Shown: positions 50,351 through 59,890, counted from the stretch's first letter. The stretch: 64,000 nt of DNA from Vibrio ruber DSM 16370 (GCF_900163965.1 NZ_FULE01000042.1:1-64000); one strand, 5' to 3'. Program-made: numbers and translations. Notes: generated by a model from the sequence alone, not told the origin.

Positions 50351-50641
50351 TAACAACATACTTAATGGTTCGATAGTAAGTTAAGTCCAGAATACAAACT
50401 TAATGAATTAATTGCTGATGATAATCATATAAAGTCACATCAAGTCAACTGAGGAAGTACGTTATAACCCTTAGACATCTATCTAGATAAGGTATATCGA
50501 TATAACACAATAGATGTAACCGAAAAAATTCAACAAAATATCATTTACAATAATCTCTTATCAAATATTAAGATATTGAATAATTGACACCAGGGTGATA
50601 TAAGTGTCAATTATACGATATAGATATTAGGGTAGAGTATT
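50351..50641 (+). other. Spacer between the LuxN-like gene and luxM
   Basis: About 290 AT-rich bases. Codons at 50408-50425 read L-I-A-D-D-N, like the start of a receiver domain, followed by stops; this may be a decayed receiver remnant of the upstream gene. Two palindromes are present, TATCTAGATA (50480-50489) and TATATCGATATA (50493-50504), and the inverted repeat at 50580-50614. Confidence 0.45.
50580..50614 (+). promoter_or_regulatory. luxM: Inverted repeat ahead of luxM
   Basis: ATAATTGACAC (50580-50590) and GTGTCAATTAT (50604-50614) are perfect 11-bp arms with a 13-nt spacer, ending 27 bases before the luxM TTG. The left arm contains a consensus -35 hexamer TTGACA. It may be an operator overlapping the promoter or an mRNA hairpin near the ribosome site. 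Confidence 0.6.
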
Positions 50642-51823
50642 TTGGATGTGATATTATCAACATCAGCGTATAACCAGCAGACAAGTCAATGGGACTCTCA
50701 GCAGAAAATATTTTTTTTCCAAACAGTCCAACGCGTACTACTTCAAGAGTTACCCACTTCAAATTTTGCTGATTTAGTTAACCTACGACAAAAGAATATT
50801 CTCTATTCTTACCCTTACTCTGACGGTGATCTTGCTTCAATATTTGAATCATCTCAAGCTATTAAACATATTCTGTCCACTCCAATGGCAGATTGCCCTA
50901 CAAACTGGCACTCTATTGAAATTTCTGCAATTGAACTATTTGGAAGTCTTCTTGCTGGGTGGGCTGAATATGAGAGATACCTGATTTTACAGAAAAATCA
51001 AGCTTTGGATTCTATAGAACTTAATATTATGTCTCTCTCATTAGATGAGAAAAAATACTATTCTGAATACGTCAGTAATATAGAAAAAGACACAAGATAT
51101 TTTACTACACTACATTGTAGTATCCCTCTTCCCCTTGCTGATGCGATTTCTCTGATAAACCTTGATACCTTTGTCATAGAACAGAAATGGTATGAAATAC
51201 TTTTTACACTTCATTTATCGCAACAAGGGAGCCATGTCTTAGTGTTTTATCACGATAAAGACTTCTCCCCAATACTAGTATCAACAGCGTTGATTCAACA
51301 TTGGCATAAGCGTGAAAACTGGCTCAGCTTTGATCCCTTCTTTAAAAATCCTAAGTGGCAAAACTGCCTAGTGAAGGATTCAGTTAAGTATCTTTATCAA
51401 ACCGGAGTTTTCAGTGAAAAAATTTTTGATGCAAAACTATATAATGATTCTATCATTGAAGACAATCTATCAGATACAGATGCTGTTTGTGAGATTTTAA
51501 GGTTAACAGTTAGCGGTCGCCATAGATTTCGTATTTTCTTGATCTTCTTATGCCAGAAACATCTAGCGAAGCAACTAATTGCAATAGGTAAAAAACTCTC
51601 ATATACTATTATAGAATCACCATTAATGCTTGACTTGTATGATTTTTTTGGCAAAGAATGTTATCTAAATCATTCTTGCTATGACATTAACAATAGTAAT
51701 ATAAAAACTTATAAAGGATTTTGGAATAATCAGGAAATAAATAACAAGTTTAAAAATATTAACTATGAAGAATATAAATTAATAATGAAGTATTACAAAA
51801 TCAGGAGAGACTCGTTTGAATAA
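50642..51823 (+). CDS. luxM: Acyl-homoserine-lactone synthase LuxM
   Basis: LuxM makes the acyl-homoserine-lactone autoinducer-1 from S-adenosylmethionine and an acyl donor; it is unrelated in sequence to LuxI. The 393-residue product matches the LuxM/AinS/VanM family best in the C-terminal domain: CEILRLTVSGRHRFR (283-297), the QKHLAKQL segment, YTIIESPLMLDLYDFFGKE (321-339), CYDINNSNIKTYKGFWN (346-362). It begins at TTG. G+C is about 35% through most of the gene but falls to about 20% in the last 200 bases. The stop overlaps the luxN start by 8 bases, so synthase and receptor are translationally coupled, the usual luxM-luxN order. Confidence 0.9.
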   Translation: MDVILSTSAYNQQTSQWDSQQKIFFFQTVQRVLLQELPTSNFADLVNLRQKNILYSYPYSDGDLASIFESSQAIKHILSTPMADCPTNWHSIEISAIELFGSLLAGWAEYERYLILQKNQALDSIELNIMSLSLDEKKYYSEYVSNIEKDTRYFTTLHCSIPLPLADAISLINLDTFVIEQKWYEILFTLHLSQQGSHVLVFYHDKDFSPILVSTALIQHWHKRENWLSFDPFFKNPKWQNCLVKDSVKYLYQTGVFSEKIFDAKLYNDSIIEDNLSDTDAVCEILRLTVSGRHRFRIFLIFLCQKHLAKQLIAIGKKLSYTIIESPLMLDLYDFFGKECYLNHSCYDINNSNIKTYKGFWNNQEINNKFKNINYEEYKLIMKYYKIRRDSFE

Positions 51824-54440
51824 TTTTATTCTTATAATAGGAGAACTTTTCTATACCAAATCTCTTCTACTATTATTTATTGCTAGTCTTGTGTTAGTTT
51901 GGCTGATTTATTTTTTTATAAAATTGAATAAACAGGGCGTTTCTCCATTTAAAACAATCTACTCTTCATACATATTTTATTCTATATTTATTATGCTGTG
52001 GATTATTTCAAACTCATATTTCCACTCTGGACTACTAACAGCTTATAGTCCTCAATATGCAATTATAATAGCAAAGGCTGCTAATGTTTTCTCATATATG
52101 GCATTTGCTTCAGCCTTTCATTTTTCTTGTGGAATTACATCTAAAAAACCGAATAATAATTTAAATTATTGGCAATGTTTAATTCTTATTACCTTCACTA
52201 TTTTTGCTTTATATACAAATTTATACTCTAATTACACGATTGTAAGCATAGATATATATGCTCCTAGTCAATTCATCATTCATTTTGGCAAATTAACATC
52301 ATTATTCTTTCTTTCAGTTATTATATTGACGTGTATCACTCTCCTCAATCTAATTCAATTAATTAAAGGAGATGATAAGTTAAAAAAACTAAAATCTATT
52401 TATATGATAATCGGTATCATTACATTTATGCTATCGACTGCTATTATACATACCTTTGTAACATATATTTTTAATGATTTTTCGTTGACTTGGCTTCCAC
52501 CAGCATTGTCCGTAACTGAACTATTATTTATGGGTTACGCTGTTCTTTATCATAGATTCTATAGCTGGCGTTATCTTGTATACACAACACTTTGTATGAT
52601 TATGACAGCAGTTATCTATATAACTCCTATATTTGTTCTTCAGTCATGGTTAGTAGAAAGTAAAAATCACATTTTTATCATCTCTTTCTGGTGTCTTCTA
52701 TGTGGCTTAACCTGGAGAAATGTTTGGCAATTTTTTTCTCAATATGCAGGCCTATGGATATACGGGGATAGAAAGCCACCGGTAGAAAGGATCCTGTCTT
52801 TAGTAGATGATTTTCAAATCTCGTCACAGCAAGCTATAACAAAACTTGAACGTTTACTTAATTTAAAACAATCTATCTTAGTTTCTGACATCAATTCAAA
52901 TAGTATTTATATTAATTATTTTCAAAAAAATTACTCCGTTTTACTTATTGAAGAGGTCGAACAATACATCAATAATAATCATAATAAAAGACTTCGTCAG
53001 ATTCGAGATCTAATGTCAAAGAACGAAAGTGCAATGATTCTTCCTATATATGATCATCATAACACTTTATCTCAATTACTTATATCTCCTAAAAAAAATG
53101 ATGGCTCTCTATATTCAAATGAAGAAATCAATGCAATTCAATTGCTTTTAAAAAAAGCACAAATTTATATCCATTATGAAACCAAAATTCACCAATCTCA
53201 AGCAATGGCAAAGTCTATTGCTCATGAGATGAGAAATCCCCTATCCCAAATTCAATTTCATCTAGAGAAATTAGATGATATTATCATTAATAGTCAACTA
53301 CCTCAAAACTTAAGAGATGAAATTCAAAAAGGAAAGAATGCTGTCCAGCATGGAAGCCAACTAATTGATATTATTTTACATGAAGTCAATCAATCTATAA
53401 TAAGTCAAGATAGAATGGAAATATTTTCCATAAAAAATCAAATAACACAGATTATTAATAGATTTGCTTATAGTTCTAGTCTATTCAAAAATCGCATAAT
53501 AATAAAACCATCCTGTGATTTTAATATATGTGTAAATAATACCTTATTCGATTTCATTATTTTCAACTTATTAAGAAATGCAATTTATTATTTTGATAAT
53601 TATTCTGATAGTAATATTGAGATATCTCTTGAAGCTGGATATGAATATAATAAACTTATTTTTATTGACTACGGCCCGGGGATTGAACCACAAATTGTAC
53701 ACAGGATCTTTGATGAATTCTTCACCTACCAAAAAAAGGGAGGCAGTGGTTTAGGCTTAAGCTACTGTAAAAGAGCAATGAAACTCTTCGGGGGGGATAT
53801 TCAGTGTCACTCAGTTTACGGTGAATACACAAGGTTTACCCTCACCTTTCCTCACGTTAAACAAGAAGAGCAACTGACACAACCAAAAATTGATGTGGCA
53901 GAATCACCATCACCCGAACGACTGAAATCAACACATCCTGTCCCTGCGAGTCAGAAACAAAAAATCGCGTTGGTTACTGATGATAATTCAACACAGCGAG
54001 CGCTGGCAAAACTCTATTTGGAATCCCTCCAGTTTACCGTTTATGAAGCGGAAAATGGCGCAGAAGCCGTTGAGATGGTTCGTCATCATGCTATTGATAT
54101 TGTTTTCATGGATGTTCAAATGCCTGTTATGGATGGATTAAAGGCATGTACCATCATTAAAGAAACTCACCCGATGCTGCCAGTTATTGCTCTGTCAGGA
54201 GAATCGGGTGATGATGAAGTTGCTCAGATAAAAAGAATAATGGATGGGTGGTTGATTAAACCCACCACCAAACAGTTATTACAGCAAACCATCCTCAAAT
54301 GGCTGGCGGTGGATACTCTTCAAGCGATAGAGCCTATCAAGATATCAAAACCTCAAACTGATACGACAGACTCTCTGTCACCGACTCACCAAGATAAAGA
54401 ATCCGTCATTAGTCATAAAACGGTGTTATCCGAATCGTGA
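51816..54440 (+). CDS. luxN: Hybrid sensor histidine kinase LuxN
   Basis: LuxN senses the LuxM product: without ligand it acts as kinase feeding phosphate through LuxU to LuxO, with ligand as phosphatase. The 874-residue product starts at TTG with GGAGA upstream. About nine membrane helices span residues 10-310, including WIISNSYFHSGLL and TAIIHTFVTYIFNDFSLTWLPP. The H-box SIAHEMRNPL has His470. N-A-I-Y-Y-F, D-Y-G-P-G-I and G-S-G-L-G-L-S follow. The receiver domain (about 715-830) has V-T-D-D-N, phospho-acceptor Asp766 in FMDVQMPVMDG, and Lys815. A 40-residue polar tail ends the protein. Base composition changes from about 23% to about 43% G+C near 53.67 kb, within the ATP-binding domain. It is convergent with comEA, 3 bases apart. 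Confidence 0.93.
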   Translation: MNNFILIIGELFYTKSLLLLFIASLVLVWLIYFFIKLNKQGVSPFKTIYSSYIFYSIFIMLWIISNSYFHSGLLTAYSPQYAIIIAKAANVFSYMAFASAFHFSCGITSKKPNNNLNYWQCLILITFTIFALYTNLYSNYTIVSIDIYAPSQFIIHFGKLTSLFFLSVIILTCITLLNLIQLIKGDDKLKKLKSIYMIIGIITFMLSTAIIHTFVTYIFNDFSLTWLPPALSVTELLFMGYAVLYHRFYSWRYLVYTTLCMIMTAVIYITPIFVLQSWLVESKNHIFIISFWCLLCGLTWRNVWQFFSQYAGLWIYGDRKPPVERILSLVDDFQISSQQAITKLERLLNLKQSILVSDINSNSIYINYFQKNYSVLLIEEVEQYINNNHNKRLRQIRDLMSKNESAMILPIYDHHNTLSQLLISPKKNDGSLYSNEEINAIQLLLKKAQIYIHYETKIHQSQAMAKSIAHEMRNPLSQIQFHLEKLDDIIINSQLPQNLRDEIQKGKNAVQHGSQLIDIILHEVNQSIISQDRMEIFSIKNQITQIINRFAYSSSLFKNRIIIKPSCDFNICVNNTLFDFIIFNLLRNAIYYFDNYSDSNIEISLEAGYEYNKLIFIDYGPGIEPQIVHRIFDEFFTYQKKGGSGLGLSYCKRAMKLFGGDIQCHSVYGEYTRFTLTFPHVKQEEQLTQPKIDVAESPSPERLKSTHPVPASQKQKIALVTDDNSTQRALAKLYLESLQFTVYEAENGAEAVEMVRHHAIDIVFMDVQMPVMDGLKACTIIKETHPMLPVIALSGESGDDEVAQIKRIMDGWLIKPTTKQLLQQTILKWLAVDTLQAIEPIKISKPQTDTTDSLSPTHQDKESVISHKTVLSES

Positions 54441-54443
54441 ACC

Positions 54444-54782
<339 letters not shown>

Positions 54783-54834
54783 TTATCCTATCGAAGCCTG
54801 CTAAAAATACGATGCTGACTGATACAAATTAAAA

Positions 54835-54854
54835 CGGGCTACAAAAGTAGCCCG
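54835..54854 (-). terminator. Terminator of ppiD
   Basis: CGGGCTAC (54835-54842) pairs with GTAGCCCG (54847-54854) around AAAA; the minus strand continues TTTTAATTTG. Confidence 0.88.
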
Positions 54855-54886
54855 CCTCAACAAACATATCAATTACATCCTGTTTA

Positions 54887-56740
54887 TCACTGTGTCGCAA
54901 GATAGTATTCAATATCGGTTTGCTCTCTGAGGATATTCAAAAGCCCAGTGAGATCCTGCTGACGATTCAGACGCTGCATCTGAACAGCCAACTGCTGAGT
55001 GAGTTGTTTATCCGGTGTCGATTCAACTTTGGTTAACTCGACTAAGACAATGTTTCCTTGACGATCTTTCGTCTGTCCATAAACTGGCTGACCATTCTGC
55101 GGTTTTTGCATTGCAAAGACTGAACGTGCCAGTGGCGAACTCCGATCAATCATCGTTAACTCACCAAATTTGAGCTTGTTGCTCTCAAGTGCTGTCGTAT
55201 CACCCTGTTTTAAACCAGCAAGTACCTTTTCAGCAATCGCTTCTGTTTGTTGCTCAGCCTTCACTTTAGACAGCGCCTCAACAACCTGCGATTTCACGGT
55301 ATCGAAAGGCAGTAATGTTTCCGGACGGGTCTCTTCAATACGGACGACCACAACATCTTCAGGTGCAACTTCAACCACAGAAGAATTCAAACCTTCATTT
55401 TTGACTTCCGGGTTATCCAACGCTTTCTGAACGGGTGCAGACTGCAAAATTTCCGGTAAATCAGTCAACGACACAAAATCAGTCGTATGAACCTTTTCCT
55501 GGACAGCTTTGGCAGCTTCGTCGAGAGAATCGGGGCTTTCAAAAGCAACTTTTTCAAGATCACTCTGTAATTGATAAAAACGATCAAGTGCCCGTTCATC
55601 CCGAATAGAAGCGATGACATCATCTTTAACTTCTGCAAAAGGTTTGACTTTTGCGGGTTTCATCGCATCTAGCTTGATAATGTGATATCCAAAATTCGAT
55701 TTCACAACATCAGAGAGATCACCGACATTTTTCAAGGCAAATGCCGCTTCTTCAAACGCAGGATCCATAACACCTTTTTCAAACCAATCCAGCTCACCTC
55801 CCTTGGTAGCACTACCCGGATCCTGAGAATCCTCTTTGGCCAGTTTTGAGAAATCAGCACCGTCTTTCAGTTGCTTCAGAATAGCATCGGCCTGCTTCTC
55901 ATCATTCACAAGAATATGGCTGACTTTACGCTGTGCTTTGGTTGAATATTGGTCTGCATGTTCCTGATAATATTTTTCAGCTTCCTCATCTGTGACTTTA
56001 ATTGATGATTTCAATTTGTCTGCTGAAAGCTCAAGGTAGGAGATTTTAAATTGCTCCGGACGCATGAAATTGTCTTCATGAGATTTGTAATATGCTTGCA
56101 AATCATCATCATTGAGTTGAATCTTCTTGGCATAATCTTCTGTCGCAAGCTTAATGGTTCTGATTTCCCGCTTCTGAGCGAATAATGCAGCCTGAGCCTC
56201 AATTTCACTGTCCAATGTAAAGTCACTCGACTGAACAGCCGTCAGAAGCTGGTTACGCAATAAATCACTTCTCAGGAATGTTGCAAACGAATCCGGAGAA
56301 AAACCAGCACGACGTAATGCTGTCTGATAAATATCCTGATCAAACTTACCTTCTGACTGGAACTGCGGCATCTCGACAATTGCCTGACGAACCTGTTCGT
56401 CACTAATTCTTAAACCCAGTGCTTCGGCATGTTGTTCAAGCAGAACATCGTTCACCATTTTATCTAATACAGAACGACGGAATGATGCAACATAACTCGG
56501 ATCAGCAAGTAGGTTTGAGAAGTAATCACCTAACTGTGATTGCATTCGGTTTCGCTCATTTTGATAAGCTTGCTCGAACTCTGCCCGGCCTATCTTTGTG
56601 TCTCCAACCTTTGCTGCTGCATTATTACTACCACCGACAAGGTAGCTACTGACTCCCGCAAATACAAATGACAAGATTATCAACCCAAGGATAATCTTAA
56701 TCGCGATGCTATTCACACCCTCGCGCAACCGATCCATCAT
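54887..56740 (-). CDS. ppiD: Periplasmic chaperone PpiD
   Basis: PpiD is an inner-membrane-anchored chaperone near the SecYEG exit. The 617-residue product begins MMDRLREGVNSIAIKIILGLIILSFVFAGVSSYLVGG, one membrane helix with the bulk in the periplasm. A SurA-like N-terminal region is followed by a parvulin domain (KVSHILVNDEKQADAILKQLKDG ... GGELDWFEKGVMDPAFEEAAF ... VVKSNFGYHIIKLDAM) at about residues 270-360. It is downstream of hupB as in E. coli. Confidence 0.95.
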   Translation of the reverse strand: MMDRLREGVNSIAIKIILGLIILSFVFAGVSSYLVGGSNNAAAKVGDTKIGRAEFEQAYQNERNRMQSQLGDYFSNLLADPSYVASFRRSVLDKMVNDVLLEQHAEALGLRISDEQVRQAIVEMPQFQSEGKFDQDIYQTALRRAGFSPDSFATFLRSDLLRNQLLTAVQSSDFTLDSEIEAQAALFAQKREIRTIKLATEDYAKKIQLNDDDLQAYYKSHEDNFMRPEQFKISYLELSADKLKSSIKVTDEEAEKYYQEHADQYSTKAQRKVSHILVNDEKQADAILKQLKDGADFSKLAKEDSQDPGSATKGGELDWFEKGVMDPAFEEAAFALKNVGDLSDVVKSNFGYHIIKLDAMKPAKVKPFAEVKDDVIASIRDERALDRFYQLQSDLEKVAFESPDSLDEAAKAVQEKVHTTDFVSLTDLPEILQSAPVQKALDNPEVKNEGLNSSVVEVAPEDVVVVRIEETRPETLLPFDTVKSQVVEALSKVKAEQQTEAIAEKVLAGLKQGDTTALESNKLKFGELTMIDRSSPLARSVFAMQKPQNGQPVYGQTKDRQGNIVLVELTKVESTPDKQLTQQLAVQMQRLNRQQDLTGLLNILREQTDIEYYLATQ

Positions 56741-56916
56741 AATTTAATCATTCTCCGGCTTAATGGCCACTTACTCAGTAAAATACTCTGTTTCTCAAAA
56801 CTATCCTTTCAGAAATCAATGAGTTTACTCATCAAAAAACTTTCACTATTGATAGTTTTCAGAACCAACTATATTCAAATTCAAAGCGAATGACGCGATA
56901 ATATCAGAAAAAAGAA

Positions 56917-56939
56917 ATGCGCATCAGTATGATGCGCAT
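56917..56939 (-). terminator. Terminator of hupB
   Basis: ATGCGCATCA (56917-56926) pairs with TGATGCGCAT (56930-56939) around GTA; the minus strand continues TTCTTTTTTC. Confidence 0.85.
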
Positions 56940-56996
56940 ATTTTCAAAACGTTTGACTTAATTTTGCCTCAATTAGCAAAATTCTGTGCAACTAAA

Positions 56997-57269
56997 TTAG
57001 TTACACGCGTCTTTCAGTGCTTTACCAGCTTTGAAAGCAGGTACTTTTGCTTCAGGGATTTGGATCTCATCCCCAGTTTTCGGATTCCGGCCAGTACGGG
57101 CTGCGCGAGTACGAACACTAAATGTTCCAAACCCAACCAGAGCAACTTGCTCACCAGACTCAAGTGTACCACTCACTGCATCAATGAATGCATCAAGAGC
57201 ACGGCCCGCAGACGCTTTAGAGATTTCAGCATCTGACGCAATTTTATCAATTAATTGTGTTTTATTCAC
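56997..57269 (-). CDS. hupB: DNA-binding protein HU-beta
   Basis: HU-beta is an abundant nucleoid protein. The 90-residue product starts at GTG (AAGGGGAATCACA upstream): [32 protein letters not shown], with the DNA-binding arm [44 protein letters not shown]. It lies between lon and ppiD as in other gammaproteobacteria. Confidence 0.96.
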   Translation of the reverse strand: MNKTQLIDKIASDAEISKASAGRALDAFIDAVSGTLESGEQVALVGFGTFSVRTRAARTGRNPKTGDEIQIPEAKVPAFKAGKALKDACN

Positions 57270-57338
57270 TGTGATTCCCCTTTCTTCACCTATCGTTATA
57301 TTTAAAGGTGATTTTTTGTTCCATTAAGTCCGAAAAAT

Positions 57339-57389
57339 GGCTTAAAGCCTTGTTGTATCAAGGCTTAAGCCATAGTCAGTAACTATGGC
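57339..57389 (-). repeat. Two stem-loops between lon and hupB
   Basis: AAGCCTTG (57345-57352) pairs with CAAGGCTT (57359-57366), flanked by GGCTT/AAGCC; immediately after, GCCATAGT (57369-57376) pairs with ACTATGGC (57382-57389). They lie beyond the lon terminator in the hupB upstream region. Confidence 0.55.
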
Positions 57390-57392
57390 CTT

Positions 57393-57432
57393 CAAAAAAA
57401 ACGCTGACAAGCCTTTTTATGCGAATCAGCGT
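57393..57432 (-). terminator. Terminator of lon
   Basis: ACGCTGA (57401-57407) pairs with TCAGCGT (57426-57432); on the minus strand the stem is followed by a run of eight T. Confidence 0.8.
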
Positions 57433-57461
57433 AAACTTTTAGTTATTTTTGCTGTACATCA

Positions 57462-59813
57462 CTATTTTTGGGACTCAAACTCAACCCCTAACGGAGCACG
57501 TTCCAGCGCCACATTCAGAACATCATCAATCCATTGCACAGGGATGACTTTCAGATCAGCAATCACATTTTCTGGGATTTCTTCCAGATCGCGTTCATTA
57601 TCTTTCGGGATCAAGACGGTTTTTATTCCGCCCCGATGAGCAGCAAGTAATTTCTCTTTCAAGCCACCAATCGGTAACACTTCGCCCCGTAATGTAATTT
57701 CACCGGTCATTGCAACTTCCGCTTTTACCGGGTTGCCGGTCAGACAAGACACTAAAGCAGTACACATCGCCGTTCCGGCACTTGGGCCATCTTTCGGCGT
57801 CGCCCCTTCAGGAACGTGCACATGGATATCGCGTTTTTCGTGGAAATCGCTATTAATCCCCAGTTTGTCAGCACGAGAACGAACAACTGTCATTGCCGCT
57901 TGAATCGACTCTTGCATCACATCACCCAGTGAGCCGGTCTGAGTCAGTTTCCCTTTACCGACCATCGACTGTGCTTCAATAGTCAACAGATCGCCACCGA
58001 CTTCCGTCCAGGCAAGGCCTGTCACCTGACCAATCCGATTACTTTCTTCAGCTTTACCATAATCAAAACGCTGTACACCTAAGAATTCTTTCAGATTGTC
58101 CTGTGTGACCGTCACAAGCTTGATATCTTTATTGAGCAGAATGTTCTTCACGGCTTTACGACAAATCTTTGAAATTTCCCGTTCTAAATTACGTACGCCA
58201 GCCTCTCGGGTGTAGTAACGGATAATGCCAATGATTGCCGAATCATCAATCTCAATTTCTGCCGGCTTCAGACCATTGCGTTCAACCTGTTTAGAAACCA
58301 GATGACGTTTAGCAATATTTAGTTTCTCATCTTCGGTATATCCCGAGAGCCGAATGACTTCCATCCGGTCAAGCAGAGGCCCGGGAATATTCATTGAGTT
58401 TGAGGTTGCGACGAACATTACGTCAGACAGATCATAATCCACTTCCAGATAATGATCGTTAAATGCGTTATTTTGTTCCGGATCAAGCACCTCAAGCAAT
58501 GCAGATGACGGGTCTCCCCTCATATCTGATGACATCTTATCGATTTCATCCAACAAAAAGAGTGGATTTTTCACGCCAACCTTGGACATTTTTTGTATCA
58601 GCTTACCGGGCAGTGAGCCAATGTAGGTACGTCGGTGGCCACGAATTTCAGCTTCATCACGAACCCCACCTAATGCCATCCGGGTATATTTTCGTCCGGT
58701 TGCAGCCGCAATAGAACGCCCCAGCGATGTCTTACCAACGCCCGGAGGACCAACCAGGCAGAGAATCGGACCTTTCAATTTCTGAATCCGGTTTTGAACC
58801 GCAAGATACTCTACAATACGCTCTTTCACTCGCTCCAGTCCGTAGTGATCTTCATTTAAAATCACTTCCGCTTTCGCCAGATCTTTTTTCACTTTTGAAC
58901 GCTTCGACCAAGGAACGCTTACCATCCAATCGATATAGCTGCGCACCACAGTTGCTTCAGCAGACATCGGAGACATCATCTTCAATTTCTGAAGTTCCTG
59001 CTCGGTCTTTTCACGCGCTTCTTGAGGCATCTTAGAATCTTCAATTTTCTTCTTCAATGTCTCAAATTCATCAGGCGCATCATCCATCTCACCCAGCTCT
59101 TTCTGAATGGCTTTCATCTGTTCATTCAGATAATACTCGCGCTGGGATTTTTCCATCTGCTTCTTCACCCGGTTGCGAATACGCTTTTCAACCTGGAGCA
59201 AATCAATTTCAGATTCCATCTGGCCCATTAGGAATTCCAGACGTTCAACAACATCAATTATTTCAAGAACTTGTTGCTTATCCGCTAACTTCAAAGGCAT
59301 ATGGGCAGCAATGGTGTCAGCCAAACGAGCTGCTTCATCAATACCATTTAAAGCCGTTAAAACTTCTGGTGGAATTTTTTTATTGAGCTTAATAAACCCT
59401 TCAAACTGATTAATCGCGCTGCGAACAATCACTTCTTGCTCTTTTTCATCCAGTTCAGGGGTTACTAAGTAACGAGCTTGCGCAGAGAAAAAATCACCTT
59501 CAACAAAAGATTCAACCTGTGCTCGCTGTTGGCCTTCAACAAGCACTTTAACCGTACCGTCCGGTAATTTCAGGAGTTGTAAAATCGTCGCAACTGTGCC
59601 GACATCAAACAAATCATCAATGGTCGGCTCATCCGTTTCTGCTTTCTTTTGAGCGACTAAAAGAACCTGCTTGTCATTGTCCATTGCAGCTTCAAGACAT
59701 TGGATTGATTTTTCACGACCAACAAATAAAGGAATAACCATATGTGGATAAACCACAACGTCTCGCAGTGGCAATACGGGGATCTCTATACGCTCGGAAC
59801 GTTCCAAGTTCAT
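57462..59813 (-). CDS. lon: ATP-dependent protease Lon
   Basis: Lon degrades misfolded and regulatory proteins. The 783-residue product (E. coli 784) has the N-terminal substrate-binding domain (IEIPVLPLRDVVVYPHMVIPLFVGREKS), AAA+ Walker A VGPPGVGKTSLGRSIA, Walker B LFLLDEIDKM, and the C-terminal protease with the catalytic serine in KDGPSAGTAM and lysine in GGLKEKLLAAHRGG. A sigma-32 type promoter is visible upstream. Confidence 0.97.
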   Translation of the reverse strand: MNLERSERIEIPVLPLRDVVVYPHMVIPLFVGREKSIQCLEAAMDNDKQVLLVAQKKAETDEPTIDDLFDVGTVATILQLLKLPDGTVKVLVEGQQRAQVESFVEGDFFSAQARYLVTPELDEKEQEVIVRSAINQFEGFIKLNKKIPPEVLTALNGIDEAARLADTIAAHMPLKLADKQQVLEIIDVVERLEFLMGQMESEIDLLQVEKRIRNRVKKQMEKSQREYYLNEQMKAIQKELGEMDDAPDEFETLKKKIEDSKMPQEAREKTEQELQKLKMMSPMSAEATVVRSYIDWMVSVPWSKRSKVKKDLAKAEVILNEDHYGLERVKERIVEYLAVQNRIQKLKGPILCLVGPPGVGKTSLGRSIAAATGRKYTRMALGGVRDEAEIRGHRRTYIGSLPGKLIQKMSKVGVKNPLFLLDEIDKMSSDMRGDPSSALLEVLDPEQNNAFNDHYLEVDYDLSDVMFVATSNSMNIPGPLLDRMEVIRLSGYTEDEKLNIAKRHLVSKQVERNGLKPAEIEIDDSAIIGIIRYYTREAGVRNLEREISKICRKAVKNILLNKDIKLVTVTQDNLKEFLGVQRFDYGKAEESNRIGQVTGLAWTEVGGDLLTIEAQSMVGKGKLTQTGSLGDVMQESIQAAMTVVRSRADKLGINSDFHEKRDIHVHVPEGATPKDGPSAGTAMCTALVSCLTGNPVKAEVAMTGEITLRGEVLPIGGLKEKLLAAHRGGIKTVLIPKDNERDLEEIPENVIADLKVIPVQWIDDVLNVALERAPLGVEFESQK

Positions 59814-59848
59814 ATTCTTCTCTCTTCCGCTTTTGTCTATATGGCAGT

Positions 59849-59877
59849 ATATGGGGTCTAAACAATGGGATTCAATC
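59849..59877 (-). promoter_or_regulatory. lon: Heat-shock (sigma-32) promoter of lon
   Basis: On the minus strand GATTGAA (59871-59877) and CCCCATAT (59849-59856) are separated by 14 bases, close to the sigma-32 consensus CTTGAA/CCCCATNT. E. coli lon has the same CCCCATATA -10 element. It lies about 36 bases before the lon ATG. Confidence 0.88.
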
Positions 59878-59890
59878 GTAGAATAAAAAA

